The position numbers and the translations under genes are program-made. The notes below the pieces were generated by a model, which worked only from the letters and a program-made list of their open reading frames with translations, did no database searches and was not told the origin of the DNA. A stretch of DNA of 64,000 nt, taken from NCBI GenBank assembly GCA_016938035.1, contig JAFGVK010000095.1:1-64000 (forward strand). Reading direction: 5' to 3'. Below, one piece after another: positions 35,223 through 43,955 of the stretch. The DNA comes from Deltaproteobacteria bacterium (GTDB taxonomy: Bacteria; Myxococcota_A; UBA796; GCA-2862545). The stretch's first letter is position 1; each line of letters begins with the position of its first letter.

Positions 35223-36394
35223 GGAGCTGCCGCCTCCCTGGGCAGGCGGACCTCGAACAGGGTCCCCTCACCCAGCCGGCTGTGGACCGTCACCGATCCC
35301 TGGTGCTTCGTGAGGATGCGGTAGACAATGTTCAGCCCCAGCCCCGTCCCGCGCCCAGGGGCCTTGGTGGTGAAGAACGGGTCGAAGAGCTGATCGAGGT
35401 TCGCCTCGGGGATGCCCTCGCCGTTGTCCCGCACCGCGAACCACACCCAGGATGCATCGGCCCAGGCGCGCACCTGCACCGCCGGCGCAGGGGACAGCCC
35501 GTCGCCCGCGGCCTCCACCGCGTTCTTGACCAGGTTCACCACCACCTGCTGCAGCTCGTTGGGGTGGCCCCTGGTCGGGAGCGGCCCCTGCGCCTCGACG
35601 GTGATGGCGCCGGTGGGCACCTTGGTCGCCAGCCCGACCAGCCGCACCCCGTCCTCCACCACCCGCGCGAGGTCCACCAGCTCCATCCCGTCCGAGCCCC
35701 TGCTCCGGGAGTAGCGGGTCAGCTCCTGCACGATCTCCTTGATCGAGCGAGAGTAGTCCACGATCTCACGGGCGTACCCCCGCACCAGCGCCTGATCGTC
35801 CTCGTCCAAAATCGCCTCGGCCAGCCCCATCACCCCGAACAGCGGCGAGGAGACCTCGTGGGCGATCCCCGCGGCGAGGGTGCCGATGCCCGCCAGCTTC
35901 TCGGACTGGATCAGCTCCGCCTGGAGCGCCCGCTGCTCCTGGATCGCGCGCTCTAGCTGGCGGTTCTGCTCGGTGAGCCGCACCAGCAGCGCCGCGTTCT
36001 CCCGCTGCATCGCCTGACGCTCAAAGGCCTGGCGCACCTTGCGCTGCACGTCGAAGATGTCCCTGGGAGGCTTGAGCAGGTAGTCGAAGACCTCCAGGTG
36101 CATCGCCTCCAGCGCCGTGTCCAGAGAGGCGTAGCCGGTGAGGATGAGCGGCATCACGTCCGGCTGGATGACCCTGGCGCGCCGGATCAGCTCCAGCCCG
36201 TTGATGTCGCCCAGGTTCTTGTCGGTGAGGAGCACATCCACCCCTCGCCCCATCGCCTCCACCGCCGCCTCACCGCTGGCGCAGGCGACCACCTCCCACG
36301 GCTCTCCCGCGAAGATCGCCTCCAGCGTCATGAGCACCGCAGGCTCATCATCTACCAGGATCAACCGTCCTCTTGTGCCGCCCGAAGCGCTCAT
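35219..36394 (-). CDS. Cytoplasmic receiver-histidine kinase
   Basis: 391 aa from the ATG with GAGG five bases upstream; the frame is open further upstream without a comparable ribosome site. An N-terminal receiver has acidic pocket residues in LILVDDEP, phospho-acceptor Asp58 in LLTDKNL, and Lys108 in YLLKPP. A coiled-coil linker leads to the H-box GIAHEVSSPL (His179) and a complete ATPase domain (NLVKNAVEAA, DNGEGI, FFTTKAPGRGTGLGL). It is the first gene of the operon and the most likely active kinase for the defective kinase encoded next. No membrane helix is seen. It is divergent from the EF-hand-like gene across about 146 bp. Confidence 0.87.
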   Translation of the reverse strand: MSASGGTRGRLILVDDEPAVLMTLEAIFAGEPWEVVACASGEAAVEAMGRGVDVLLTDKNLGDINGLELIRRARVIQPDVMPLILTGYASLDTALEAMHLEVFDYLLKPPRDIFDVQRKVRQAFERQAMQRENAALLVRLTEQNRQLERAIQEQRALQAELIQSEKLAGIGTLAAGIAHEVSSPLFGVMGLAEAILDEDDQALVRGYAREIVDYSRSIKEIVQELTRYSRSRGSDGMELVDLARVVEDGVRLVGLATKVPTGAITVEAQGPLPTRGHPNELQQVVVNLVKNAVEAAGDGLSPAPAVQVRAWADASWVWFAVRDNGEGIPEANLDQLFDPFFTTKAPGRGTGLGLNIVYRILTKHQGSVTVHSRLGEGTLFEVRLPREAAAP

Positions 36395-36540
36395 CTCGGC
36401 CTCACTGTCGGGTGAGGGTAGCACATTCTCCTCCAGCGCGTGTCTGTGAGGTAACAGGCCCCCCACCACTTCCGCGCGGACAGCCCTTGCGCCCCGCCCG
36501 GTGGTCAGTGACAATGGGGGCTGGAGGCGTGCGCACCGCT
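36395..36540. promoter_or_regulatory. Divergent control region between the signalling operon and the EF-hand-like genes
   Basis: About 146 bp separate two divergent start codons, so promoters for both directions must lie here. GAGG upstream of the minus-strand ATG and GGAGG at 36523-36527 for the plus-strand gene are visible. No clear operator or -35/-10 pair was recognised. Confidence 0.35.
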
Positions 36541-37272
36541 ATGGCCATCCGTACCCACATCGTCATCGTCAGCACCCTGCTCCTGGGGGCCTGGGGCCCA
36601 TGGGGCAAGAAGGATCAAGCCGCCGACGATCAGCCAGCGAAGGAGGAGCGGGCCGCCCCTCTCACTCAGACCGTCGATCTCAGCGGGGCCAGCCCTCAGC
36701 GGGCGGACATCAACGAGGACGGCGTGCTGGACATCATCAGCTGGTACGAGGGCGGCACCCGCCTCATCCGGCGGGACGTGGATCTCAACGCAGACGGCAC
36801 GCCGGACATGTACGCCTTCTTCGACACCGCCGGCTACCTCTCCCAAGAGGAGATGGACGCGGACTTCGACGGCAAGATCGACTGGATCGATCACTACCAG
36901 GGCGGCCGCCGAGTGTCTGCCGAGTCCGACACCGACTTTGACGGCAAGATGGACGTCTTCATCCAATACCGCACCGGCGCCGACGACCCCTACAACCCCT
37001 ACCATATCGCCCTCAAGGAGCGCGACGTGGATGGCGACGGGGACATCGACTACTGCACCCGCTTCCCGCTGGGCAAGAAGCTGGTGTGGGACGGTCGCGA
37101 GGAGAACGTGGGGATGCTCCGTGACATCAACGGGGACCGCAACCCGGACTTCTGGGAGGGGGTCAGGCCCGGCGATCCTGCGGGCGTCGATCACCCCTGC
37201 GCGCTGGATGACGGCTCGAACATGTGCCTCTCCGCCGTGGACACCCTCACCACTCCCTCCCACCACCCGTGA
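36541..37272 (+). CDS. Secreted EF-hand-like repeat protein (first of a pair)
   Basis: 243 aa from the ATG at 36541; GGAGG lies 13 bases upstream, which is long, and an ATG at 36514 is an alternative. The N-terminal hydrophobic stretch is a signal peptide or anchor. The body has six calcium-loop-like motifs: DINEDGVLDII, DLNADGTPDMY, DADFDGKIDWI, DTDFDGKMDVF, DVDGDGDIDYC and DINGDRNPDFW. These resemble EF-hand or dockerin loops, with Asp at positions 1, 3 and 5. It is paralogous to the next gene, 14 bases downstream. I infer a calcium-binding envelope protein. Confidence 0.78.
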   Translation: MAIRTHIVIVSTLLLGAWGPWGKKDQAADDQPAKEERAAPLTQTVDLSGASPQRADINEDGVLDIISWYEGGTRLIRRDVDLNADGTPDMYAFFDTAGYLSQEEMDADFDGKIDWIDHYQGGRRVSAESDTDFDGKMDVFIQYRTGADDPYNPYHIALKERDVDGDGDIDYCTRFPLGKKLVWDGREENVGMLRDINGDRNPDFWEGVRPGDPAGVDHPCALDDGSNMCLSAVDTLTTPSHHP

Positions 37273-37286
37273 TGGACCACACCACG

Positions 37287-37853
37287 ATGAAGCGCACCCT
37301 GGCCATCCCCCTGCTCCTGCTCCTGGCTGCCTGCCCCAAGCACACGCAGCTCCACGAGATCGACGTGGAGGAGCTGGGCTTCCAGCGGCAGATCATCGAG
37401 ACCATCACAGAGGACGGGCTCATCCGGGAGGAGATCGACCTGAACCGCGACAAGCAGTCCGACGTCTTCAACTACTACCGCGAGCGCACCGGCGCCGCGC
37501 GGCTGCTGGTGCGCAAGGAGGTCGACATCAACCGGGACGGGGTGATCGACAACATCTCCTATTTCGACGAGGGCGGCGAATTGGAGCGGGAGGAGATGGA
37601 CCGGGACTTCAACGGGAAGTTCGACTGGATCGACCACTACATGGACGGCCACAGGGTGATGTCCGAGTTCGACACCTCCTCCAACGGGCAGATGAACGTC
37701 TTCAACACCTACGCCAACGGGGTCATCGCCCAGAAGGAGCGCGACACCGACGACGATGGGCGCATCGACTACTGGGAGCGCTACGAGGGTGGGAAGGTGG
37801 TCAAGGTCGGCCGCGACACCGACGGCGACGGCAAGATGGACACGAGAGAGTAG
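37287..37853 (+). CDS. EF-hand-like repeat lipoprotein (second of a pair)
   Basis: 188 aa from the ATG at 37287; an in-frame ATG lies 15 bases upstream. The signal ends in the lipobox LLAAC (Cys16). Six loops echo the upstream paralogue: DLNRDKQSDVF, DINRDGVIDNI, DRDFNGKFDWI, DTSSNGQMNVF, DTDDDGRIDYW and DTDGDGKMDTR. The fourth loop has lost acidic residues. The shared DWIDHY phrase shows a tandem gene duplication followed by divergence, with only this copy lipidated. The gmd gene begins one base after its stop. Confidence 0.8.
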   Translation: MKRTLAIPLLLLLAACPKHTQLHEIDVEELGFQRQIIETITEDGLIREEIDLNRDKQSDVFNYYRERTGAARLLVRKEVDINRDGVIDNISYFDEGGELEREEMDRDFNGKFDWIDHYMDGHRVMSEFDTSSNGQMNVFNTYANGVIAQKERDTDDDGRIDYWERYEGGKVVKVGRDTDGDGKMDTRE

Positions 37854-37854
37854 G

Positions 37855-38868
37855 TTGAAGCGCGCACTGATTACCGGGATCACCGGTCAAGACGGCAGCT
37901 ACCTCGCAGACCACCTGCTCGACCTGGGCTACCAGGTGTGGGGGGTGGTGCGCCAGACCAGCGCCGGTGAGTCCCCGGCCCTCGCGCGCCTGCGGGACCG
38001 GGTCGAGGTGATCCAGGGGGACCTGCTCGATCAGGGCAGCCTGAGCCGCGCGGTGCGCCAGAGCCGCCCCGATGAGGTCTACAACCTCGCGGCACAGAGC
38101 TTCGTGGGGCGGTCGTGGAACGAGCCGGTCCACACCCTGGAGGCCACAGGGATGGGTGCGGTGCGCCTGTTCGAGGCAGTGCGCGACCACGCCCCCGAGG
38201 CGCGGGTCTATCAGGCCTCCTCCTCGGAGATGTACGGCTACGCAGCCGCCGGGCCGGTAGACGCCACCGGCCCCTTCCTGCCCCACTCGCCCTACGGCGT
38301 CGCCAAGGTGATGGCCCACCACAGCGCCGCGGTCTACCGGCGGTCGCACGGCCTCCACGTCAGCTGCGGCATCCTGTTCAACCACGAGAGCCCGAGGCGC
38401 GGCCCCCACTTCGTCACCCGCAAGGTGTGCCGGGGCGCGGCGCTCGCCGCCCTGGGCCACAGCGAGCCCCTCGCCCTGGGCAACCTCGAGGCCCGCAGGG
38501 ACTGGGGCTGGGCGCCGGACTACGTCCGCGCGATGCACCTGCTGCTCCAGCACCCAGAGCCGCTGGACATGATGGTCGCCACGGGGGTCTCCCACTCGGT
38601 CCGCGACCTGGCGCGCGTCGCCTACGCCGCGGTGGGGCTCCACTGGGAGGACCACGTCCGGCTGGACCAGGCCCAGCTCCGCCCAGCGGAGATACCCAAC
38701 CTCACCGGCGACCCTACCGCCGCCGCCGAGCTGCTCGGGTGGCGACCCGAGGTGGACTTCGGTGAGATGATCCGGCGGATGGTCCTCGCCGAGCTGGAGC
38801 GCCTCACCCCCGCGGGGCTCCCGCGAGGGGCGCCGCCGCCGCGGGTGGACGCGCCGCCCCCCCACTAG
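37855..38868 (+). CDS. gmd: GDP-mannose 4,6-dehydratase
   Basis: 337 aa from a TTG immediately after the upstream stop. The NADP-binding loop is ITGITGQDGSYLADHLL (Gly8, Gly11, Gly14). Catalytic residues match short-chain dehydratases: Ser124 in SSSEMYG and Tyr147/Lys151 in SPYGVAK. GILFNHESPRRGPHFVTRK is family-specific. The enzyme converts GDP-mannose to GDP-4-keto-6-deoxymannose in the cytoplasm, the precursor of GDP-fucose, GDP-rhamnose or GDP-perosamine for surface polysaccharide. The convergent gene across a repeat-bearing spacer makes its substrate, GDP-mannose. Confidence 0.93.
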   Translation: MKRALITGITGQDGSYLADHLLDLGYQVWGVVRQTSAGESPALARLRDRVEVIQGDLLDQGSLSRAVRQSRPDEVYNLAAQSFVGRSWNEPVHTLEATGMGAVRLFEAVRDHAPEARVYQASSSEMYGYAAAGPVDATGPFLPHSPYGVAKVMAHHSAAVYRRSHGLHVSCGILFNHESPRRGPHFVTRKVCRGAALAALGHSEPLALGNLEARRDWGWAPDYVRAMHLLLQHPEPLDMMVATGVSHSVRDLARVAYAAVGLHWEDHVRLDQAQLRPAEIPNLTGDPTAAAELLGWRPEVDFGEMIRRMVLAELERLTPAGLPRGAPPPRVDAPPPH

Positions 38869-39315
38869 CGCGGCGTTCAGGCTACCCCTCCCCTCGGGCG
38901 CGCTCTCCCCTGGCTGCCGCCCGTCGTCCTTCGCCTGCTTCAGCCAGGAGATCCGGCCCACACCTCCGTCCCATGCTTGCGACAACCGTCGATTCGCGGG
39001 TCAGATCCGGCGCTATGGACGACGTCGCGCTCGTGGTGGTCGATCGGCACGGGCTCTGCAGCCCCTGCACCGCCCGTGGAGCGGCGCGGCAGGGTGCCAA
39101 CACGAACAAACCCGCGTTATCGGCGTGCGCCGCGCGCTCCGCGCCGGGCGCTGGGTCATGCCGAGCCTCGGACAAGCGGGTGGTTCCACGAGGTCGTGCG
39201 CTCGGACCGGAGCTCCGGTCAGCCCCAGGCACCCACAGGAATCCGGCTGCCCCCTTCGGTGTCCAAGGCCGCCCCCCGCCTCGACAGGCTCGGCCCGGAG
39301 GACCCGCGCGACGCT
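38869..39315. other. Intergenic region between convergent gmd and manC
   Basis: 447 bp with no supported gene. Most of it is copy C of repeat family 1 (38946-39226). The flanks are GC-rich and without a clear terminator hairpin. Reading frames on both strands across the repeat are open but resemble nothing known. Confidence 0.6.
38946..39226 (+). repeat. Dispersed intergenic repeat family 1, copy C
   Basis: Third copy, same orientation as the others. It keeps ATCCGGCCCACA, CTATGGACGACGTCGCG, the GCGCCGGGCGCTGGGTCA block and TGGTTCCACGA. About nine bases are missing from the middle compared with copies A and B. It lies between two convergent genes of GDP-mannose metabolism. Confidence 0.8.
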
Positions 39316-40335
39316 CTAGCGCCAGCGCGGCCCAAGCTGCTCCAGCAGCTCGGGGAGCCTAGTGAGCTGGTCCTTGGCGCACACCAGCAGCGCGTCGCCA
39401 GTGTCCACCACCACCAGATCGCGCACCCCCAGGGTGGCGACCAGGCGCCCCGGCGCGTGAATGACCAGCCCCTGCGCGTCGATCGACACGGTCTCCTCAG
39501 CGAGGGCCCGCCCCTCGCTCACCTCGGGCAGCACCTCGCCCAGGGCGCCCCAGGAGCCCAGGTCGCGCCACGAGAATTGGCCCTCCACCACCGCCAGCCC
39601 CTCGGCGCCCTCCAGCAGCCCCCTGTCCACCGAGGTGGCGGGGAGCTGCTCCCAGACCTCGCGGACCTGCACCCCAGCGGCAAGCGCCTCCATCGCCGCG
39701 CCACCGCCGGGGAAGCGGGCCTCAACCCTGGCCGCCAGGTCCGCTGGGCGCCACGCGAAGATGCCGCCGTTCCACAGGGCGCCCTCGGCGAGCAGCGCCT
39801 CGGCCTGGGGCAAGGGAGGCTTCTCGACGAAGCCACGCACCGCCCGCCCTCCCCCCACGAGCGGCTCGCCCGCCGAGATCCACCCAAAGCCGGTCTCCGG
39901 TCGATCGGGGCGCACCCCCACCAGGGCCAGCGCCCCCCCCCTAGCGGCGCCGGCCGCCAACTCCAGCGCCTCCACCCACGCGCCCCTGGGCGAGACCCGC
40001 TGGTCGGTGGGGAGCACCACCACAAGCTCAGCGCCCCGCCCCCAGGCCACCGCGCTGCCCCACAGAGCGCAGGGGAGCGTCGAACGGGCTGTAGGCTCTA
40101 TCAGCACGTTCTCATCGGGAAGATCGGGGAGCTGGCGCCGGACCTCCTCCGCGAGGTGGGGGCCGGTCACCACCAGGATACGCGCCGGGGGCACCAGCCC
40201 CGCCAGCCCGTCCACCGCCTCCTGCAGCAGGGTCTGGTCACCGTCCAGCGGGAGCAGCTGCTTGGGCAGCCCCCTGCGCGACAGGGGCCACAGGCGCGAG
40301 CCCAGTCCCCCCGCCATGAGCACCGCCCAGATCAC
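39316..40335 (-). CDS. manC: Mannose-1-phosphate guanylyltransferase
   Basis: 339 aa from a GTG that overlaps the upstream stop by four bases. The nucleotidyltransferase signature LMAGGLGSRLWPLSRRGLPK is at residues 6-25, and GFVEKPPLPQAEALL and LWNGGIFAWR are typical of the family. The length matches the short form without a phosphomannose isomerase domain. It makes GDP-mannose from mannose-1-phosphate and GTP in the cytoplasm, the substrate of the nearby Gmd. It is probably co-transcribed with trmL. Confidence 0.92.
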   Translation of the reverse strand: MIWAVLMAGGLGSRLWPLSRRGLPKQLLPLDGDQTLLQEAVDGLAGLVPPARILVVTGPHLAEEVRRQLPDLPDENVLIEPTARSTLPCALWGSAVAWGRGAELVVVLPTDQRVSPRGAWVEALELAAGAARGGALALVGVRPDRPETGFGWISAGEPLVGGGRAVRGFVEKPPLPQAEALLAEGALWNGGIFAWRPADLAARVEARFPGGGAAMEALAAGVQVREVWEQLPATSVDRGLLEGAEGLAVVEGQFSWRDLGSWGALGEVLPEVSEGRALAEETVSIDAQGLVIHAPGRLVATLGVRDLVVVDTGDALLVCAKDQLTRLPELLEQLGPRWR

Positions 40336-40805
40336 GCCTGGCCCGTGAACAGCGCGGGGCGGACTGTCTCCAGCGCCCTGTAGCTCACCACCGCCACCGC
40401 GTTGGACAGGTTCAGCGACCGGATGGGGCCAGACATGGGGATCCGCCACGCCCCGCGCGCCTGCACCAGCTCCTCAGGGAGCCCGACGCTCTCGCGGCCG
40501 AACACCAGCACATCGCCCGTCTGGTAGGGGGCCGCGGTGTGGGGGGCCGCCCCGTGCGACGAGAACAGGTGGACCCGCCGACCCTCGGCCCAGCGCCAGA
40601 AGGAGGCCTCGTCCTCGTGCACCTGGAGCTGCACATGGCGCCAGTAGTCCAGCCCCGCCCGGCGCACCGCCTTGTCGGAGATGTCAAAGGAGAACGGCCG
40701 CACTAGGTGGAGCTGGAGCTCCAGCCCCACGCACAGCCTCCCGATGTTCCCCGTGTTCTGGGGGATCTCGGGGTGGTAGAGGACGATGTGGAGGTCTGCG
40801 CTCAT
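40332..40805 (-). CDS. trmL: tRNA (cytidine/uridine-34 2'-O)-methyltransferase
   Basis: 157 aa from the ATG at 40805. The SPOUT-class motifs are clear: HPEIPQNTGNIGRLC near the N-terminus, LVFGRESVGLPEEL, and IPMSGPIRSLNLSNAVAVV with the trefoil-knot SAM site. The length and motifs match TrmL (YibK), which methylates the wobble base of leucine tRNAs as a dimer. It overlaps manC by four bases and is divergent from the kinase-ATPase gene across 60 bp. Confidence 0.93.
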   Translation of the reverse strand: MSADLHIVLYHPEIPQNTGNIGRLCVGLELQLHLVRPFSFDISDKAVRRAGLDYWRHVQLQVHEDEASFWRWAEGRRVHLFSSHGAAPHTAAPYQTGDVLVFGRESVGLPEELVQARGAWRIPMSGPIRSLNLSNAVAVVSYRALETVRPALFTGQA

Positions 40806-40830
40806 GCCACCAAGGATAACCCGCGCCGGC

Positions 40831-40859
40831 TGTCCAAGGAGCGCCGGACCTGCTACCCT
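40831..40859 (+). promoter_or_regulatory. Possible promoter giving a leaderless kinase transcript
   Basis: TACCCT (40854-40859) ends six bases before the ATG at 40866, and TGTCCA lies 17 bases upstream of it. If used, transcription would start at about the A of the start codon, giving a leaderless message. No ribosome site precedes this ATG. The GCTACCCT core also occurs before the FadL-like gene. Confidence 0.35.
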
Positions 40860-40865
40860 TGCGCC

Positions 40866-42368
40866 ATGTCTCAGCACACCTACGGCCCCTATACACCCGA
40901 CATCCTCCTCGCCTCCGGCAAGACCTCCGAGGTCTGGCAGGCCCGTGGACCCAAGGGAGATGTCGCCCTGAAGATCGCCCAGAATGACGAGGCCAGAGAC
41001 CGCCTGAGAGACGAGGCGGAGCTGCTGCGCTCCCTGCAGTTCAAGGGCGTCTCCGAGGTACTGGAGGGTGCGCCGGACCACAGCTGGATGGCCCTCAGGC
41101 TGGTCGACGGCCAGCCCTTCGATCGCTGGGCCTTGAGCCGCGCGACGCCAGAGATCCTCGCCGCGGCCAGGTCGCTCCTCGACACCCTGCACCAGCTCCA
41201 CCTCGCGGGCTGGATCCACGGGGACGTCAAGCCAGCGAACGTCATTGTGTCGGCCAAGGGCGCCGTGACCCTGATCGACTTCTCGATCTCCGGGCGCGTG
41301 GGGTCCGGCGGCGGGCAGTTCGCCGGCACACCCGGCTACATGGCCCCCGAGCGGATCGACCAGGGGGCGCTCAGCGCGGGAACCGACGTGTACGGCGCAG
41401 GGGCGATGCTCTACGCGGCGCTCACGGGCCGCACGCCCTTCTCCACCAGGGAGCCGACAGCCCTCACCTACCTCCCGCTGGTGAGCCTCCCCACCCCCCC
41501 CAGCTCGTGGCGCCCAGACATCTCGGCCCAGCTGGGGCGGCTGCTGCTCTCGATGCTGGCCTTCCGCCCGGAGATGAGGCCCCGAGACCTCCGGCGGCTC
41601 GGGGCGGACCTGGAGGAGAGCGCGGCTGGCCCTCCTGCCCCCCCGCTGCTGGGGATGGAGGAGGAGCGCGAGCTGCTCCGCAGGGCGGTAGTCGGCACCC
41701 TCGCGGGCGAGCCGCGCATCGCGGTGATCTACGGCCCCGCAGGCACCGGCAGGAAGACGCTCATCACCGAGGCGGTGTACGCTGCCCGCAGAGAGGGCAT
41801 GCCCTACCTGAAGGGGATGAAGGCGGAGGCCTACCACAAGGCCATCCAGTCCTCCAAGCTGCCCCCTGTGCTGGTGCTCACCGCCACTCAGCGCGGTGCG
41901 GTGGCGCTCGCCAAGGCGGTGCTCGCGAGCAAGCGCCAGGCGCTGATCTTCCTCCTCTCCAGCCACCCGCTGCCTGACCTCCAGGGGCCAGAGGTGGTCC
42001 AGCTCACCCCCAGCGCCCTGTCGCTGGAGCAGGCGCGACAGCTGTGCAGCGAGGCGTCGATCCCACCGGACCAGGTCACCGCCCTGTGGGAGGAGTCGCT
42101 GGGGATCCCCGGCTACCTCCACGCGGCGCTCCGCCGGGAGCTCCGCGCGCGCGGCGCACAGGTCGATGGGACGCTGCCTCCGGAGCTGCTCAAGCTGAAG
42201 GAGCTCCTCACGGGCGGAGACGAGGTCAGCCTCGACGCGCTGGCGCAGGGCATGGAGCTGGACCTGCTGGAGCTGGTCGACCTCTCGGAGATGCTGCTGC
42301 TGGAGGGGATCGCGACCTGCTCATCGGATGGAACCACCCTGCGTCTCGTCGGCGAGACCAGGCCCTGA
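40866..42368 (+). CDS. Ser/Thr kinase fused to a P-loop ATPase
   Basis: 500 aa from the ATG with no ribosome site. Residues about 8-255 form a Hanks-type kinase with Lys36 in VALKIA, a catalytic loop IHGDVKPANV (His118-Gly-Asp120) and a metal motif IDFS (Asp138), where most kinases have HRD and DFG. The APE motif is present in YMAPERI. From about residue 265 a P-loop ATPase follows with Walker A GPAGTGRKT (Gly290-Thr298) and LPPVLVLTATQ as the Walker B region. It looks like a small STAND- or Orc/AAA-type regulator. The lipid-synthesis genes downstream suggest, but do not prove, a link. Confidence 0.82.
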   Translation: MSQHTYGPYTPDILLASGKTSEVWQARGPKGDVALKIAQNDEARDRLRDEAELLRSLQFKGVSEVLEGAPDHSWMALRLVDGQPFDRWALSRATPEILAAARSLLDTLHQLHLAGWIHGDVKPANVIVSAKGAVTLIDFSISGRVGSGGGQFAGTPGYMAPERIDQGALSAGTDVYGAGAMLYAALTGRTPFSTREPTALTYLPLVSLPTPPSSWRPDISAQLGRLLLSMLAFRPEMRPRDLRRLGADLEESAAGPPAPPLLGMEEERELLRRAVVGTLAGEPRIAVIYGPAGTGRKTLITEAVYAARREGMPYLKGMKAEAYHKAIQSSKLPPVLVLTATQRGAVALAKAVLASKRQALIFLLSSHPLPDLQGPEVVQLTPSALSLEQARQLCSEASIPPDQVTALWEESLGIPGYLHAALRRELRARGAQVDGTLPPELLKLKELLTGGDEVSLDALAQGMELDLLELVDLSEMLLLEGIATCSSDGTTLRLVGETRP

Positions 42369-42387
42369 TCTCCTCGGGAGGGACGTC

Positions 42388-43953
42388 ATGAGCGCACACA
42401 GCGCCACGGGCATGTTCACTGAGGCCCCGCCAGAGGCGGTGGCCGCGGAGATGGAGCGGCGGGTGAGGCGCTTCCTCGCCGAGCTCACTGAGGAGGCGCT
42501 GGCCTCGATCCTAGAGGAGGCCCACTACCTGGAACGCAAGCGGGTTGAGCTGCACCCCGAGCCCGAGGTAGAGCCGCTGCTCGACGCCCTCGCCGAGGCT
42601 CTGCTCAAGCGGGATCGCGAGGCGCGTGAGGCCGCGGCGCTGGCTCTGACCCGGCGGTGGGCCGAGGAGATCCACGGCGCCTTCTCCACCAGCGTCTACC
42701 GCTTCGCCACCAGGGTGCTCCCCACGGGGGTCGCGGGCCTGATCGTCCCCAGTCCCCGCAGACTGAGGGACTGGAGGCCCCCCTCGCTGGAGGGGGCGCT
42801 CCAGGTGGACGGGGATTTTCCCTTCCTGCAGGAGCTGGCCCGAGAGGCCACCCTGATCCTGGCTCCCACCCACGTCTCGAACATGGACAGCCCCCTGATC
42901 GGCCTCGCCCTCTACCAAGCAGGCCTGCCCCCGTTCCGCTACGGGGCGGGGCTCAACCTGTTCTCGAACCCCGTGATGTCCTTCTTTATGAGCAGGCTGG
43001 GCGCCTACACCGTCGACCGCACCAAGAGCTCCCGGCTCTACAAGCAGGTGCTCAAAGAGTACTCGGTGCGGCTCCTCACCACGCGGCAGCACTCCCTGTT
43101 CTTTCCCGGAGGCACCAGATCCCGGTCCGGCGGCCTGGAGCGCGACGTGAAGAAGGGTCTGCTGGGCACGGGGCTGACCGCCTGGCAGGAGAACCTGGAG
43201 GCCAACCGGCCCCAGGGCGAGATCTACGTGGTGCCGATGACCTTGACCTACACCCTGGTGCTGGAGGCCGAGACCCTGATCCGCGACCATCTCGCCGAGG
43301 CGGGCAAGCAGCGGTTCATCATCTCGGATGACGAGTTCGCCCGGCCCAGCAAGGTCTTCTCCTTCGCCCGCAGGCTGCTAGAGCTGGACGGCGGCGTGGT
43401 CGCCAGGCTGGGGGAGCCGCTCGACCTGTTCGGCAACAAGGTGGCGCGCAGCCGCCACGAGCGGGGGGAGCAGGCCTCGCACCGCATGGGCTTCGTCACC
43501 GACCGCGGGGGGAAGGTCGTGCGCGACCCGCAGCGGGACAGGGTCTACACCGAGCGCCTCTCCCGAGCGCTGACCGCGGCCTACCCCGGCCTGACCACGG
43601 TCACCTCCAACCACCTGGTGGCCCGCGTGGCGTGGCGCGCCCTGGAGGAGCGCGAGGGCACCACCGACCCCTTCCGCCTGGTCCGCACCCCCGCCTGGCG
43701 CAGGGTGGTCTCCAGAGAGGAGCTGATCACCCGCCTCAGGGCGGCGATGGGCGTCGCTGAGGAGGGGGCCGCCGCCCACAGGTGGCACACCCGCCTCCCG
43801 AGCACCGCGGAGGAGGCGCTCAGTGAGGCGCTGACCGCGTTCCGGCGCTTCCACCACAGCCGCGCCCTCGCAGACAAGGGCAACGTCCTGCGGATCGACA
43901 ACCCGAACCTCTGTTACTACTACCAGAACCGGCTACAGCACCTGGGGGTCTGA
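42388..43953 (+). CDS. PlsB-like glycerol-phosphate acyltransferase
   Basis: 521 aa from the ATG with GGGAGG upstream. The HX4D motif is THVSNMDSP (His162, Asp167). FFPGGTRSRSG takes the place of the motif III block seen as EGGRSR in PlsB, and MTLTYTLVLEAE fits the fourth block. The N-terminal 140 residues are helical and rich in Glu and Arg. PlsB-type enzymes acylate glycerol-3-phosphate at sn-1 on the inner membrane. The gene sits directly before a GpsA-like gene, consistent with phospholipid synthesis. The substrate could be another polyol phosphate. Confidence 0.82.
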   Translation: MSAHSATGMFTEAPPEAVAAEMERRVRRFLAELTEEALASILEEAHYLERKRVELHPEPEVEPLLDALAEALLKRDREAREAAALALTRRWAEEIHGAFSTSVYRFATRVLPTGVAGLIVPSPRRLRDWRPPSLEGALQVDGDFPFLQELAREATLILAPTHVSNMDSPLIGLALYQAGLPPFRYGAGLNLFSNPVMSFFMSRLGAYTVDRTKSSRLYKQVLKEYSVRLLTTRQHSLFFPGGTRSRSGGLERDVKKGLLGTGLTAWQENLEANRPQGEIYVVPMTLTYTLVLEAETLIRDHLAEAGKQRFIISDDEFARPSKVFSFARRLLELDGGVVARLGEPLDLFGNKVARSRHERGEQASHRMGFVTDRGGKVVRDPQRDRVYTERLSRALTAAYPGLTTVTSNHLVARVAWRALEEREGTTDPFRLVRTPAWRRVVSREELITRLRAAMGVAEEGAAAHRWHTRLPSTAEEALSEALTAFRRFHHSRALADKGNVLRIDNPNLCYYYQNRLQHLGV

Positions 43954-43955
43954 CG

